Shown: positions 24,302 to 32,876 of the stretch, piece by piece
Numbering within the stretch: the stretch's first letter is position 1
Layout of the letters: each line of letters begins with the position of its first letter
NCBI RefSeq assembly: GCF_022811725.1
Contig: NZ_CP094527.1
Coordinates: forward strand, 620,001 to 684,000
Source: Mucilaginibacter sp. SMC90
Lineage (GTDB): Bacteria > Bacteroidota > Bacteroidia > Sphingobacteriales > Sphingobacteriaceae
Length of the DNA stretch: 64,000 nt
Direction of reading: 5' to 3'
The notes under the pieces: model-generated
What the model was told of the DNA's origin: nothing
Database searches by the model: none
Seen by the model: the letters and a program-made list of their open reading frames with translations, nothing else
Translations under genes and position numbers: made by a program

Positions 24302-24457
24302 CCGCAAGCGTCCTCGCTTGTGGTTCGCGTTCAGGTAATCAACGTGATGAACTAATCTTGCGCTCGTTTGCAACGAGCGCTTAATATGGTTGGGCGATTG
24401 TATCGCCCGTGCGTTATAAACGCAAACCCAGTTACGCACTCGTTAAAAACGAGCGCG
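24302..24457. repeat. Cluster of five short-loop hairpins
   Basis: Five inverted repeats in 156 bases: 24302-24323 (CCGCAAGCG, 4-base loop, one wobble), 24360-24380 (GCGCTCGTT with AACGAGCGC, loop TGC), 24392-24408 (GGGCGAT with ATCGCCC, loop TGT), 24410-24424 (TGCGTT with AACGCA, loop ATA) and 24435-24457 (CTCGTT core with AACGAG, loop AAA). Four of the five have three-base loops. The first long and last units share the CTCGTT/AACGAG core. Non-coding, just upstream of dinB. Confidence 0.8.
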
Positions 24458-24509
24458 AGTTAAGAACAATCGTAATATAAGCATAGGCGCTTAAACCTGC
24501 TAACCAAAC

Positions 24510-24541
24510 TTTGCAGTAAGCCTGCAACCCGCCTATATTTG
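24510..24541 (+). promoter_or_regulatory. dinB promoter (TTTG -33, TATATTTG -7)
   Basis: TTTG at 24510-24513, a 20-base spacer and TATATTTG at 24534-24541: a full match to the Bacteroidota consensus. The -7 box covers the TTG at 24539, so translation must begin downstream, at ATG 24554, leaving a leader of only a few bases. Confidence 0.75.
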
Positions 24542-24553
24542 CTTTCATCTGAC

Positions 24554-25672
24554 ATGACCGAGCAATCACCCAATATCCATCGTAAAATTATCCATATTGA
24601 TATGGACGCATTTTACGCATCGGTTGAGCAGCGGGATTTTCCGGAATACAGGGGCAAACCTTTGGTGGTTGGCGGCTTGCCTGAAGGGCGTGGCGGTGTG
24701 GTAGCTACCGCCAGTTATGAGGCCCGGAAGTTTGGCATCCGGTCGGCTATGTCATCGAAAAAAGCCTTGCAGCTTTGTCCGCATGCCTTGTTTGTACGGC
24801 CCAGGTTTAATGTTTACCGGGAGGTATCGCAGCATATCCGGGAAATTTTCAGTCGATATACCGACCTGATAGAACCACTCTCTTTGGATGAAGCATTCCT
24901 TGATGTAACTAACGACAAGCAAGGCATCGGCTCTGCCATTGATATTGCCAAGCTCATAAAACAGGCCATTAAAGACGAATTGCAGCTTACCGCATCGGCG
25001 GGAGTATCTATCAATAAATTTGTAGCCAAAATAGCATCCGATATCAATAAGCCCGATGGCCTTAAATTTATAGGCCCGTCAAGCATCGAGAACTTTATGG
25101 AGCAGTTGCCTGTCGAAAAGTTTTTTGGCGTGGGCAAGGTAACCGCTCAAAAAATGAAGCAAATGGGCCTGCATACCGGGGCCGATTTAAAAAAGCTTGA
25201 AGAAGGTCAACTCACCCGTCACTTTGGTAAAGTGGGCAAATTTTACTACCAGATAGTGCGAGGCATTGATAACCGTGAAGTACAACCTCATCGCGAGACC
25301 AAATCCTTGGGCGCTGAAGATACTTTTGCTTACGATTTGACTACACTTGAAGAGATGGAGGCCGAGCTTGATAAAATAGCGGTTACCGTACACAATCGCC
25401 TGCTTAAATATGAGTTAAAAGGCCGCACCATTACCCTCAAAGTAAAATACCACGATTTTAAACAGATCACCCGGAACCAATCCTTCCCAACCTCGGTAAA
25501 CGACCTGGAAACCATCACCAATACGGCCAAACAACTCATGGCTGCAACTGGTGTTGACGATGTAAAAGTGCGATTGCTTGGTATTTCGCTTTCAAATTTT
25601 GGGGAAGTGCAGATTAAGCAACGGGACGACAAAGAGCTTGGGCCGGGAGATCAGTTGGAGTTAGAGTTATAA
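24554..25672 (+). CDS. dinB: DNA polymerase IV (Y family)
   Basis: 372 residues from ATG 24554; a TTG at 24539 in frame is excluded because the promoter -7 box overlaps it. Translesion polymerase. Palm motifs: IIHIDMDAFYASVEQRD (catalytic Asp about 16) and SLDEAFLDVT. The thumb HhH region (FFGVGKVTAQKMKQMG) and the little-finger domain (RETKSLGAEDTF) follow. The usual beta-clamp peptide may lie in the C-terminus, but I did not locate a clear one. The promoter does not show an obvious LexA site. Confidence 0.95.
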   Translation: MTEQSPNIHRKIIHIDMDAFYASVEQRDFPEYRGKPLVVGGLPEGRGGVVATASYEARKFGIRSAMSSKKALQLCPHALFVRPRFNVYREVSQHIREIFSRYTDLIEPLSLDEAFLDVTNDKQGIGSAIDIAKLIKQAIKDELQLTASAGVSINKFVAKIASDINKPDGLKFIGPSSIENFMEQLPVEKFFGVGKVTAQKMKQMGLHTGADLKKLEEGQLTRHFGKVGKFYYQIVRGIDNREVQPHRETKSLGAEDTFAYDLTTLEEMEAELDKIAVTVHNRLLKYELKGRTITLKVKYHDFKQITRNQSFPTSVNDLETITNTAKQLMAATGVDDVKVRLLGISLSNFGEVQIKQRDDKELGPGDQLELEL

Positions 25673-25726
25673 GTCATTTCCCCGGGCCGTGTCCCCAAGG
25701 CCTGATGGCGCAGTCCTTAAATTTAT

Positions 25727-25814
25727 GTCATTGCGAGGAGGAACGACGACGCAATCGCATACTATACAAGGCGGATTTGCTTCCGTGCGATTGCCACGCC
25801 ACGCTCGCAATGAC
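25727..25814. repeat. Inverted-repeat element with GTCATTGCGAG ends
   Basis: GTCATTGCGAG at 25727-25737 and CTCGCAATGAC at 25804-25814 are perfect inverted ends. An inner pair, GCAATCGCA (25751) and TGCGATTGC (25786), adds a second stem. 88 bases, no coding capacity. Same end sequence as the element at 51966-52053. Confidence 0.85.
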
Positions 25815-25833
25815 ATATTTATTATTAAATATT

Positions 25834-27663
25834 TTAATTCACCATCCTCCCCGCAATATCCACCGACCGCGCAAAAGGATTAAAAAATCTATTGGCTAAT
25901 ATGGCAAACTCGCGGCGGGTTACGGGTCGTTTCAGATCAAACGGGGATGTAAACTTATATTGCTCCTTCCATGCCTTTTGCATGGCAATTTCAAGCGTAT
26001 GTGGATCAGTTAGTGTAGTTTCACTGATAAATGACAATAGGTTACCTACGGTGAATACCGGGCCTGGTTTTTCTTTATTGAACCATAAAAAACCACGGGT
26101 ATAGGTTTCTTCCAGGGTTGGTTTTATTTCGGCAGTGGCCACTAATGAATCGGGCTGAAATAACAACCGGGCGGTATTGCCCTCTGTTTTTTGTACCCCT
26201 TTTAATAATCCGGAAGCCCCTATCTGTTGGATAGCCCTGAAATATGGATCGGTTGGTTTTACATCGGTAAAAGGCATGATCCAGGCTTTAAAGTCGAGCA
26301 GTTCGCCCTGAATGATCCGCACATTTAAGTTTTGTGTGGTAGTTTTAAAAAATGCGCAGAAAGCCGCTGTTGCACCAGCACCCTGCCCAATAGCCATTTG
26401 TACGGAAGGATACATGGTACTGGCATTCACCAGGTGCGTTACCGACATGGCTTTTTCCGTTACCAGTAAATTATCCAGGTCTTTAAGCACAATGGCACCC
26501 AGCGGCACACCATAGGCAGGGAAGGGTGGATAACTAACTTTCGGAGCCCTGGCATCGGTATAGTGCTGGCCCGGCGAGGCATCACCAACGGCAATGGCTG
26601 TACGGTACAATTTTGATTCGCGGTCGTATGGTTTATACACATCATCCAGCATCATCCTCACCAATCCTTTCGTCGGGCGACCGGCCTCGCGCAGGTATGG
26701 GATATATGGCAAGTGATCGGGCGTAGTAAAACCGTCGTCTAAACCCAGGTTTTTGTAGCCCAATTCGGTTTGCAAATAATATATCAAACCTAAAGTATGC
26801 AGGCGCGCTTTGGCATAAAAAGCCTCCCGGTTTTCGGGTTTTAAATTATCTGCGGTAACGGGATATTGATTTCCGCATTCGGCCCATTTAATCATGTATT
26901 TATCATTGGGCAACCTGCCATCATCAAGCATTTTTTTAATGTTTTTCCCTTTAAGGCAGGCGTACGCCGCTGCATCATACCCCTCGGGTTGGGGAATAGT
27001 TTTATCGGCCGAAGCGCCAAAATCTTTCAACATGGCAATCCAGGTAAGGTCCTGTAGTTGTGCCGATTCATTATCAGGTGCAAGGGCCTCGGCAGTTTGT
27101 TTTTTACTTTCAAAACCATAAACATAGGTTTCGCCGGCTTTGGCGGCTACATCGCCGGTTTCGGTGGCGTCAATTACTACTTTGGCTTTTACGGTGGCTG
27201 TTTTTCCGTCGAGAGTGATATTTACGTCCCAGCCAGTGCCGTCTTTTTTAATTCCTGTAAATGGTGTGTTTAATTTTACGGTTAGATTTTTTACCGTGTC
27301 GGTTATTTTTTTGAGGATGGCTGCACCGGTATAGGGTTCAAATCTTAGTGTAGCATTATAGGCTGTATCAAATCCGGGAGTTTTACTGTAAAAATCCCTT
27401 ACCCTGCGCCTAAATTCGCCCCAGATGCCTGTTGGTAAGCTGCGGCTGCCGTCAATAACGCACATCCCGCCCGATGTCATGCTGCCGCCCAGCCAGGGCC
27501 CCTGCTCAATCAGCATGGTTTTTAGTTTGCTTCGCGCGCCCTGTATGGCCGCCGCTGTTCCGCTTGCGCCTCCGCCTATTACTAATATGTCGGTTTTAAT
27601 GGTTTGTGCAAAGGAGAGCGTACAGTTAAAAACTAAAAGTACGGCCAGTAACTTTTTTATCAT
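25834..27663 (-). CDS. Secreted FAD-dependent oxidoreductase
   Basis: 609 residues with an N-terminal signal peptide (LLAVLLVFNCTLSFAQ). The dinucleotide-binding motif follows directly (ILVIGGGASGTAAAIQGA) with LIEQGPWLGGSMTSGGMC, the pattern of the FAD_oxidored family; Bacteroidota relatives are sometimes mislabelled xanthan lyase. A second FAD contact region (VVIDATETGDVAAKAG) is present. The C-terminal 130 residues (TRGFLWFNKEKPG, then LKRPVTRREFAILANRFF) look like an added domain. Substrate unknown; likely periplasmic sugar or cyclitol oxidation, an inference. Confidence 0.85.
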   Translation of the reverse strand: MIKKLLAVLLVFNCTLSFAQTIKTDILVIGGGASGTAAAIQGARSKLKTMLIEQGPWLGGSMTSGGMCVIDGSRSLPTGIWGEFRRRVRDFYSKTPGFDTAYNATLRFEPYTGAAILKKITDTVKNLTVKLNTPFTGIKKDGTGWDVNITLDGKTATVKAKVVIDATETGDVAAKAGETYVYGFESKKQTAEALAPDNESAQLQDLTWIAMLKDFGASADKTIPQPEGYDAAAYACLKGKNIKKMLDDGRLPNDKYMIKWAECGNQYPVTADNLKPENREAFYAKARLHTLGLIYYLQTELGYKNLGLDDGFTTPDHLPYIPYLREAGRPTKGLVRMMLDDVYKPYDRESKLYRTAIAVGDASPGQHYTDARAPKVSYPPFPAYGVPLGAIVLKDLDNLLVTEKAMSVTHLVNASTMYPSVQMAIGQGAGATAAFCAFFKTTTQNLNVRIIQGELLDFKAWIMPFTDVKPTDPYFRAIQQIGASGLLKGVQKTEGNTARLLFQPDSLVATAEIKPTLEETYTRGFLWFNKEKPGPVFTVGNLLSFISETTLTDPHTLEIAMQKAWKEQYKFTSPFDLKRPVTRREFAILANRFFNPFARSVDIAGRMVN

Positions 27664-27753
27664 CAGTTAAATTAACAATCTACAGAACGCTAAAATAGGT
27701 CAAAAGCTTGTGGTACTATAAAATAATACCTAATTTAAAATTTTTTAACAGTT

Positions 27754-28290
27754 ATGATGACAGACGAAGAAATGAAATACCCGATCGGGAAGTTTGCCCC
27801 CCCTGCTTCGTACACTACCGAAGATATGCGCGGCTGGATAGAAGATATTGCCACCCTGCCAGGAAAGCTGCGTCACGCAATTGCAGGTCTTAATTATCAG
27901 GAGCTGGATACCCCATACCGTACCGGCGGCTGGACACTGCGCCAGGTGATCCACCATTTGGCCGATAGCCATATGAACTCGATTACCCGTTTTAAGCTTG
28001 CCCTTACCGAAAATAACCCAACCATAAAACCCTATGAAGAGGCCGACTGGGCCCTGCTGCCCGATTATCGTTTACCGGTTGAGCCATCATTAAAAATGCT
28101 CGAAGGCATCCATCAGCACTTTGTGGCCCTGTTTGAAAGCTTTACCGAAAACGAATGGGCGCGCACGTTTGTACACCCGGCTTCGGGCGATACCATATCG
28201 CTCAAAAAAGGTCTTGCTACATACGCTTGGCACAGCAACCACCATTTGGCGCACGTGACGGAAACGGTAAAGAAGTTTGTGAAGGTTTAA
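27754..28290 (+). CDS. DinB-fold metal-dependent hydrolase (YfiT/BstA-like)
   Basis: 178 residues. The DinB four-helix fold is supported by three metal-binding histidines: one in VIHHLADSHMNSITRFK and two in YAWHSNHHLAHVT near the C-terminus. The opening YPIGKFAPPASYTTEDMRGW matches YfiT-type proteins exactly. YfiT is a structurally characterised nickel-binding protein; relatives such as BstA transfer bacillithiol. In Bacteroidota the substrate is not known. Single gene with a preceding AT-rich promoter region. Confidence 0.88.
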   Translation: MMTDEEMKYPIGKFAPPASYTTEDMRGWIEDIATLPGKLRHAIAGLNYQELDTPYRTGGWTLRQVIHHLADSHMNSITRFKLALTENNPTIKPYEEADWALLPDYRLPVEPSLKMLEGIHQHFVALFESFTENEWARTFVHPASGDTISLKKGLATYAWHSNHHLAHVTETVKKFVKV

Positions 28291-28356
28291 GCTTGAGACG
28301 AATGGATAAAGGTAAAATGTGTTTGTAACTTGAATAAAGTTCATATATACCTTTTA

Positions 28357-28499
28357 TAAAAATGTCATTTCAAAACGAGGAGCGGGTGATTAATCTTATA
28401 CGTCCGTGCTAATTATGGCTGGTTAAGGTGGCATACAAGATGTCCTCATCCAAATCTCGCAATTTCATACCACTGCCCGTTCTGAAATGACACTTTTTA
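28357..28499. repeat. Inverted-repeat element with TGTCATTTC ends
   Basis: TAAAAATGTCATTTCA at 28357-28372 is mirrored by TGAAATGACACTTTTTA at 28483-28499 (one mismatch or shift). The interior has CGAGGAGCGG near the left end and CTCGC near the right. It is a relative of the GTCATTGCGAG elements at 25.7 and 52.0 kb. Non-coding, between a DinB-fold gene and the RND operon. Confidence 0.7.
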
Positions 28500-28527
28500 T
28501 TAGAACCTGGAGTTATTACACCATGTT

Positions 28528-29613
28528 CTAATTAATCACTGCGCCGTCCTTTACCTCATCGCTGGCGTTTTTAAGGATGGTATCATTGGCCTTCAGATTG
28601 CCAAACACCTCGGTTGAATCATGCCTTGTCAATCCTTCTTTGATATCTGTTATAACTGCTTTACCATTTTTTACGGCAATCACATATTCCCGCTCGGTAG
28701 ACCGAATAATAGCATTGTTAGGAACAAGCAGTGATTTTGCGCCGGATAGCATCGGGATCCTTACTTCGGCGTACATACCCGGTTTTAATATACTCTGATG
28801 GTTCTGTACATCTATTTCAATAGCTTCAGAACGCATGCTCCCTAAGGCATTAGCCGAACGACTGATTTTGGCAGTTTGTTCCTGCCCGGGCATGGCGTTA
28901 AAAGTGAATTTAACCGGCTGTTTAAGGTCTACCTTGTCAACGTAATCTTCGGGGATATAAACCTCCAGGCGTAGTTTGCGGGTATCCTGTAAAATAAGCA
29001 TGGGCAGGTCTGTGCCTTTTCCGGGAGCTACCAATGCACCCGGAGAAACGTTACGCTGGATGATCATCCCGTCAAAAGGTGCGCGGATGTTCAGGTAATC
29101 CTGCATGGTGCGTACAGATGCCACGATTGAGCTTTCCGAACGGGCCATCGCATCATCAGCCTTCATTTTTGACAAAGCGTTATCCAGTTCAAGCGGCGAT
29201 ACCGAGCCTGGTTCCTTTGCGGCTTCTTTTAAGCGCTGATATTTTTCCTTACTGGCAACTGCATTTTCCTTTGCTTGCATATACCGCGAATCTGCAGCCT
29301 GCAGTTGCGATTCCATTTCGGGAGCCTCTAAGGTGACTAATAGTTGTCCCTTTTTAACCAATGTGCCCCGGTCAACAAAAACAGTTTTCACAAAACCGTT
29401 TACTTTCGGAAACAGGTTTACCTCGTTATATGGCTTTAACTGCCCTGGAAGCCGGGCTTCGCTCGACAGTGCTTTTTCAGACACTTTGCCGGTTTCATAT
29501 CCGGTTGCTTTTTTGGTGGATTTGGTTTCTGTCATATCCACCGGTTTTTGATTGCCTGCACATGCGGCCATCAGGCTGATACTGCTTAGCAGTATGATAT
29601 ATTTTAGTTTCAT
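28528..29613 (-). CDS. RND efflux periplasmic adaptor (membrane fusion protein)
   Basis: 361 residues from ATG 29613 (MKLKYIILLSSISLMAACAG), chosen because a lipobox (MAAC) follows; an ATG at 29658 would overlap the upstream gene and mask the signal. Features: lipoyl/barrel-sandwich halves (FPKVNGFVKTVFVDRG, then LNIRAPFDGMIIQRNV), an alpha-helical hairpin between them (about 95-150) and a beta-barrel (LRLEVYIPEDYVDKV). It links the inner-membrane pump to TolC. The start is 5 bases from the pump stop codon, so it is the third gene of the operon. Confidence 0.93.
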   Translation of the reverse strand: MKLKYIILLSSISLMAACAGNQKPVDMTETKSTKKATGYETGKVSEKALSSEARLPGQLKPYNEVNLFPKVNGFVKTVFVDRGTLVKKGQLLVTLEAPEMESQLQAADSRYMQAKENAVASKEKYQRLKEAAKEPGSVSPLELDNALSKMKADDAMARSESSIVASVRTMQDYLNIRAPFDGMIIQRNVSPGALVAPGKGTDLPMLILQDTRKLRLEVYIPEDYVDKVDLKQPVKFTFNAMPGQEQTAKISRSANALGSMRSEAIEIDVQNHQSILKPGMYAEVRIPMLSGAKSLLVPNNAIIRSTEREYVIAVKNGKAVITDIKEGLTRHDSTEVFGNLKANDTILKNASDEVKDGAVIN

Positions 29614-29617
29614 GATA

Positions 29618-32600
29618 TTAGCTGTTGGAAGTTTCAAGTTGTTGCGGTTGGTTAACATTTACATCCTTTAACAGGGATGGCGAATCATAGGTGGTATTTT
29701 GCTGAACCCAGGCAAACACCTGCGGCAGAATAAATAGCGCGGCTAAGGTTGAGGCAAACAAGCCACCTATAACAGCCCTGCCTAATGGCGCAGTTTGCTC
29801 ACCGGCTTCTCCCATACCCGATGCCATGGGGACCATGCCCGCCATCATGGCCAAGCTGGTCATGAGGATTGGCCTTAGCCGGATAGAGGCACTGGTGATG
29901 GCCGCCCGTGTAGAGTCTTTATAATCGAGCCTCAACGTTTCGGCATTGGTCACGATCAGGATGGCATTGGCTACCGATACCCCTGTTGACATGATCATAC
30001 CCATATAACTTTGCAGGTTAAGTGTTGAACCCGTAAGCAGCAAGGCTGTTAACGAGCCCAATATTACCGCAGGCACGGTTGATAACACAGTAAGCGATAA
30101 TTTAAACGACTGGTAATTGGCAGCCAGCAATAAAAAGATCACCAAAATGGCAAACATCAAACCGTTTTGCAGGCTATCAAGCGTTTCCGTTAGCAGGCTC
30201 GACATCCCTTTAACCTCTGCAATTAAGCCTTTAGGAGGCGCGCCAACCGATTTAATTACTTTTTGTACCGCGGCGGTAGCTGTACCCAGATCTTTCTTGT
30301 AAATATTAGCACTCACGGTTAAAAAGCGGCGCGGGCCGGTACGGTCATATTCACCGGGAACATAGTTAACCTTAAAGCCGGCAATATCGCCCAGTACAGG
30401 TGTGCTTTGTCCTTTTACCAATGGAATCTCTTTCAGCTCATCCATGGTATTCATCACATACTCGGGTATTTGCACCTGCACCTGGTAGGTATAAGCCGAT
30501 TTATCATCGAGCCAAAGGTTTTTTTCTGTAAAACGACTTGAGGAGGTACTGGCCGTAACAGACCGGGCAACATCTTTAATATCCAGGCCTAACTGAGCGG
30601 CCTTCAGCCTATCGAGCGTTATTGCAACTACCGGAAATTTTAAAGGTTGATTGATCTGCACATCCCGCAGGTAATCTATCTTTTTAAGCCCGGCCAAAAC
30701 TTTATTGGCATAGCCTTCTATCTGTGCCATATCCTTGCCTGCCACCCTTATTTCAATCGGAGTGGATGCGCCCTGGCTCATGATCTTTTCGGTCATGTCG
30801 ATAGGTTCAAAAGTGATGCGCAAATCAGGGATCCTGGATGCTATATTTTTACGGAGGGCATCCTTGAGCTCATCCATGTTGATGTGGTAATCTTCATCAA
30901 GGTTAACCTGTAGTACGGCTTCGTGCGTACCGGTATTAAACACGTAAAGGTTACTGGTACCGTAGCTGCTTGGCACAATGCCCACATAGCCTGATGTAAT
31001 AGCTACGTGGTGGTTTACCGTGCTGTCAATGATCTGTAGCACCTGTTTCAGCCCATCTTCTGTGCGCTCAAGTCTTGTCCCGTCCGGCTCTTTTATCCTG
31101 ATCTGGAACTGGCCGTTATTAAGCTTCGGCATCATATCCTTGCCTATGGTAATAAAGCATATACCTGCAAGCAACAACACTATAACAAGATAAACAGGCA
31201 CAATTACACGTTTATTCGGCATCCATTTTTGCAGGATATTCATGAAATGTATTTTTACCCGCTCAAACAGGTCATTCTTTTCAGGATGTTGCTCTTCCTG
31301 CTGCAGGTGGTGGTTTACCTGGCCTTCTTCGGGCTTATCTATAGCTTCACCGGCATGGGCGTGCAGCTTGTCATGCTCATAGTGCTGGTAAGTTTCGGCT
31401 TTGATGAGCCAGTTCGACATGATCGGTACCAGTGTTTGTGCTATGATATATGATACGATCATGGTTAAACCGATGGACAATGACAGCGGCAAGAACATAG
31501 CCTTAGGTACACCATTCATCATAAACGATGGCGCAAACACAGCCAGGATACAAAGCAGGATCAGCAACAGCGGGAAGGAGATTTCCTGGCACGCATCAAA
31601 AATTGCCTGTGCCTTGCTCTTGCCCATTTCCAGGTGCTGGTGAATATTCTCGATAGTTACCGTGGCCTGATCTACGAGGATCCCGATGGCAAGTGCGAGC
31701 CCGCTCAAGGTCATGATATTGATGGTTTGGCCAAATAAGCCAAGCAGCAACACCCCCAATAAAATAGAAACCGGGATAGTGATCACTACGATCAAACTGC
31801 TGCGCCAGTCGCGTAAAAACAGTAACACCATCAGGCCTGTAAGTAAAGCGCCCAAACCGCCTTCGGTTAACAGGCTTTTCACCGCGTTTATCACAAATAT
31901 GGACTGGTCAAACTCGTACGAGATCTTAACATCATCGGGCAAAAGGCCCTGAATTTCCGGGATCTTCTTTTTCAAAGCTTGTACCACGCTCCAGGTACTG
32001 GCATCGGCAGTTTTTACCACGGGTAAATAAACCGAGCGTTTGCCATTGATCAGGGCGTAATCAACCGTCACGTCAGTAGCATCAGCAACACGGGCAATAT
32101 CTTTTACCAAAATGGGGACACCGTTTTTAGTTACTACGGGGATATTGCCAAATTCGTCGGTTTGGTTGATCAGCGTATTAACGGTAGTCACAAACATGGT
32201 GTTGCCTAACCTCAGGTTGCCCGAGGGCGACATCACGTTGAACTTAGCCAATGCACCTACTACCTCATCTGCGGTAAGGCCATAACTCCTTAATTTGTTG
32301 GGGTCAACACTTAAGGTGATTGACCTTGCGTTTGAGCCAAATGGCGGCGGAGCCGATAAGCCCGGAACCGTGGCAAACATGGGCCTTACCTTGGTGGCAG
32401 CCATATCGTAAATATCCTTCAGGCTGCGGTTGGGAGCAGAGAGCACCAATTGCCCAACAGGTAACGATGAGGCATCAAACCTAACCACCTGCGGCGGCAA
32501 TGCCCCCGGAGGGAAGAAACTCATTACGCGGCTTACCTGCAAAGCTACCTGGGCCTGGGCTTCGGCCATATCTGTGCTTTCGTAAAAGCTCAGTTTTACC

Positions 32601-32869
32601 ATGGTTAGGCCCTGGATATTTTTACTGGTGATGCTTTTGATGCCGTTCACGTACAGGAACTGGTCCTGCAAACGGGTAGAAAAGAAGCCCTCCATTTGCT
32701 GGGGCGACATGCCCCCATATGATTCAATTACATAAATGGTGGGCAGGTTTAATTTCGGGAAAATATCTATTGGTATATTGATAGCACTAAGCACTGCAAA
32801 GATGAGCAGGCTTAAGGTAACCACCACCGTGGTGATGGGCCTTTTAAGTGCGGATGTGACCATTGACAT
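29618..32869 (-). CDS. RND efflux transporter, inner-membrane pump subunit
   Basis: 1083 residues, AcrB/HAE-like. Twelve membrane helices fit the sequence, with two large periplasmic loops. TM4 carries GILVDQATVTIENI, where the usual Asp pair is Asp-Gln. The cytoplasmic loop between TM6 and TM7 (about residues 490-537) is unusually histidine-rich (YEHDKLHAHAGEAID, then VNHHLQQEEQHPEKN). The pump uses the proton gradient to drive substrates out; the substrate is unknown. It follows the TolC gene by 7 bases and precedes the adaptor by 4. Confidence 0.94.
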   Translation of the reverse strand: MSMVTSALKRPITTVVVTLSLLIFAVLSAINIPIDIFPKLNLPTIYVIESYGGMSPQQMEGFFSTRLQDQFLYVNGIKSITSKNIQGLTMVKLSFYESTDMAEAQAQVALQVSRVMSFFPPGALPPQVVRFDASSLPVGQLVLSAPNRSLKDIYDMAATKVRPMFATVPGLSAPPPFGSNARSITLSVDPNKLRSYGLTADEVVGALAKFNVMSPSGNLRLGNTMFVTTVNTLINQTDEFGNIPVVTKNGVPILVKDIARVADATDVTVDYALINGKRSVYLPVVKTADASTWSVVQALKKKIPEIQGLLPDDVKISYEFDQSIFVINAVKSLLTEGGLGALLTGLMVLLFLRDWRSSLIVVITIPVSILLGVLLLGLFGQTINIMTLSGLALAIGILVDQATVTIENIHQHLEMGKSKAQAIFDACQEISFPLLLILLCILAVFAPSFMMNGVPKAMFLPLSLSIGLTMIVSYIIAQTLVPIMSNWLIKAETYQHYEHDKLHAHAGEAIDKPEEGQVNHHLQQEEQHPEKNDLFERVKIHFMNILQKWMPNKRVIVPVYLVIVLLLAGICFITIGKDMMPKLNNGQFQIRIKEPDGTRLERTEDGLKQVLQIIDSTVNHHVAITSGYVGIVPSSYGTSNLYVFNTGTHEAVLQVNLDEDYHINMDELKDALRKNIASRIPDLRITFEPIDMTEKIMSQGASTPIEIRVAGKDMAQIEGYANKVLAGLKKIDYLRDVQINQPLKFPVVAITLDRLKAAQLGLDIKDVARSVTASTSSSRFTEKNLWLDDKSAYTYQVQVQIPEYVMNTMDELKEIPLVKGQSTPVLGDIAGFKVNYVPGEYDRTGPRRFLTVSANIYKKDLGTATAAVQKVIKSVGAPPKGLIAEVKGMSSLLTETLDSLQNGLMFAILVIFLLLAANYQSFKLSLTVLSTVPAVILGSLTALLLTGSTLNLQSYMGMIMSTGVSVANAILIVTNAETLRLDYKDSTRAAITSASIRLRPILMTSLAMMAGMVPMASGMGEAGEQTAPLGRAVIGGLFASTLAALFILPQVFAWVQQNTTYDSPSLLKDVNVNQPQQLETSNS

Positions 32870-32876
32870 AGCTAAA

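Noticed and set aside
24302-24457. CRISPR array
   Set aside because: The hairpins differ in sequence and lack equal-length repeats and spacers, and there are no cas genes.
25689-25883. 64-codon plus-strand ORFs after dinB
   Set aside because: They are read from the GTCATTGCGAG inverted-repeat element and the end of the oxidoreductase gene.
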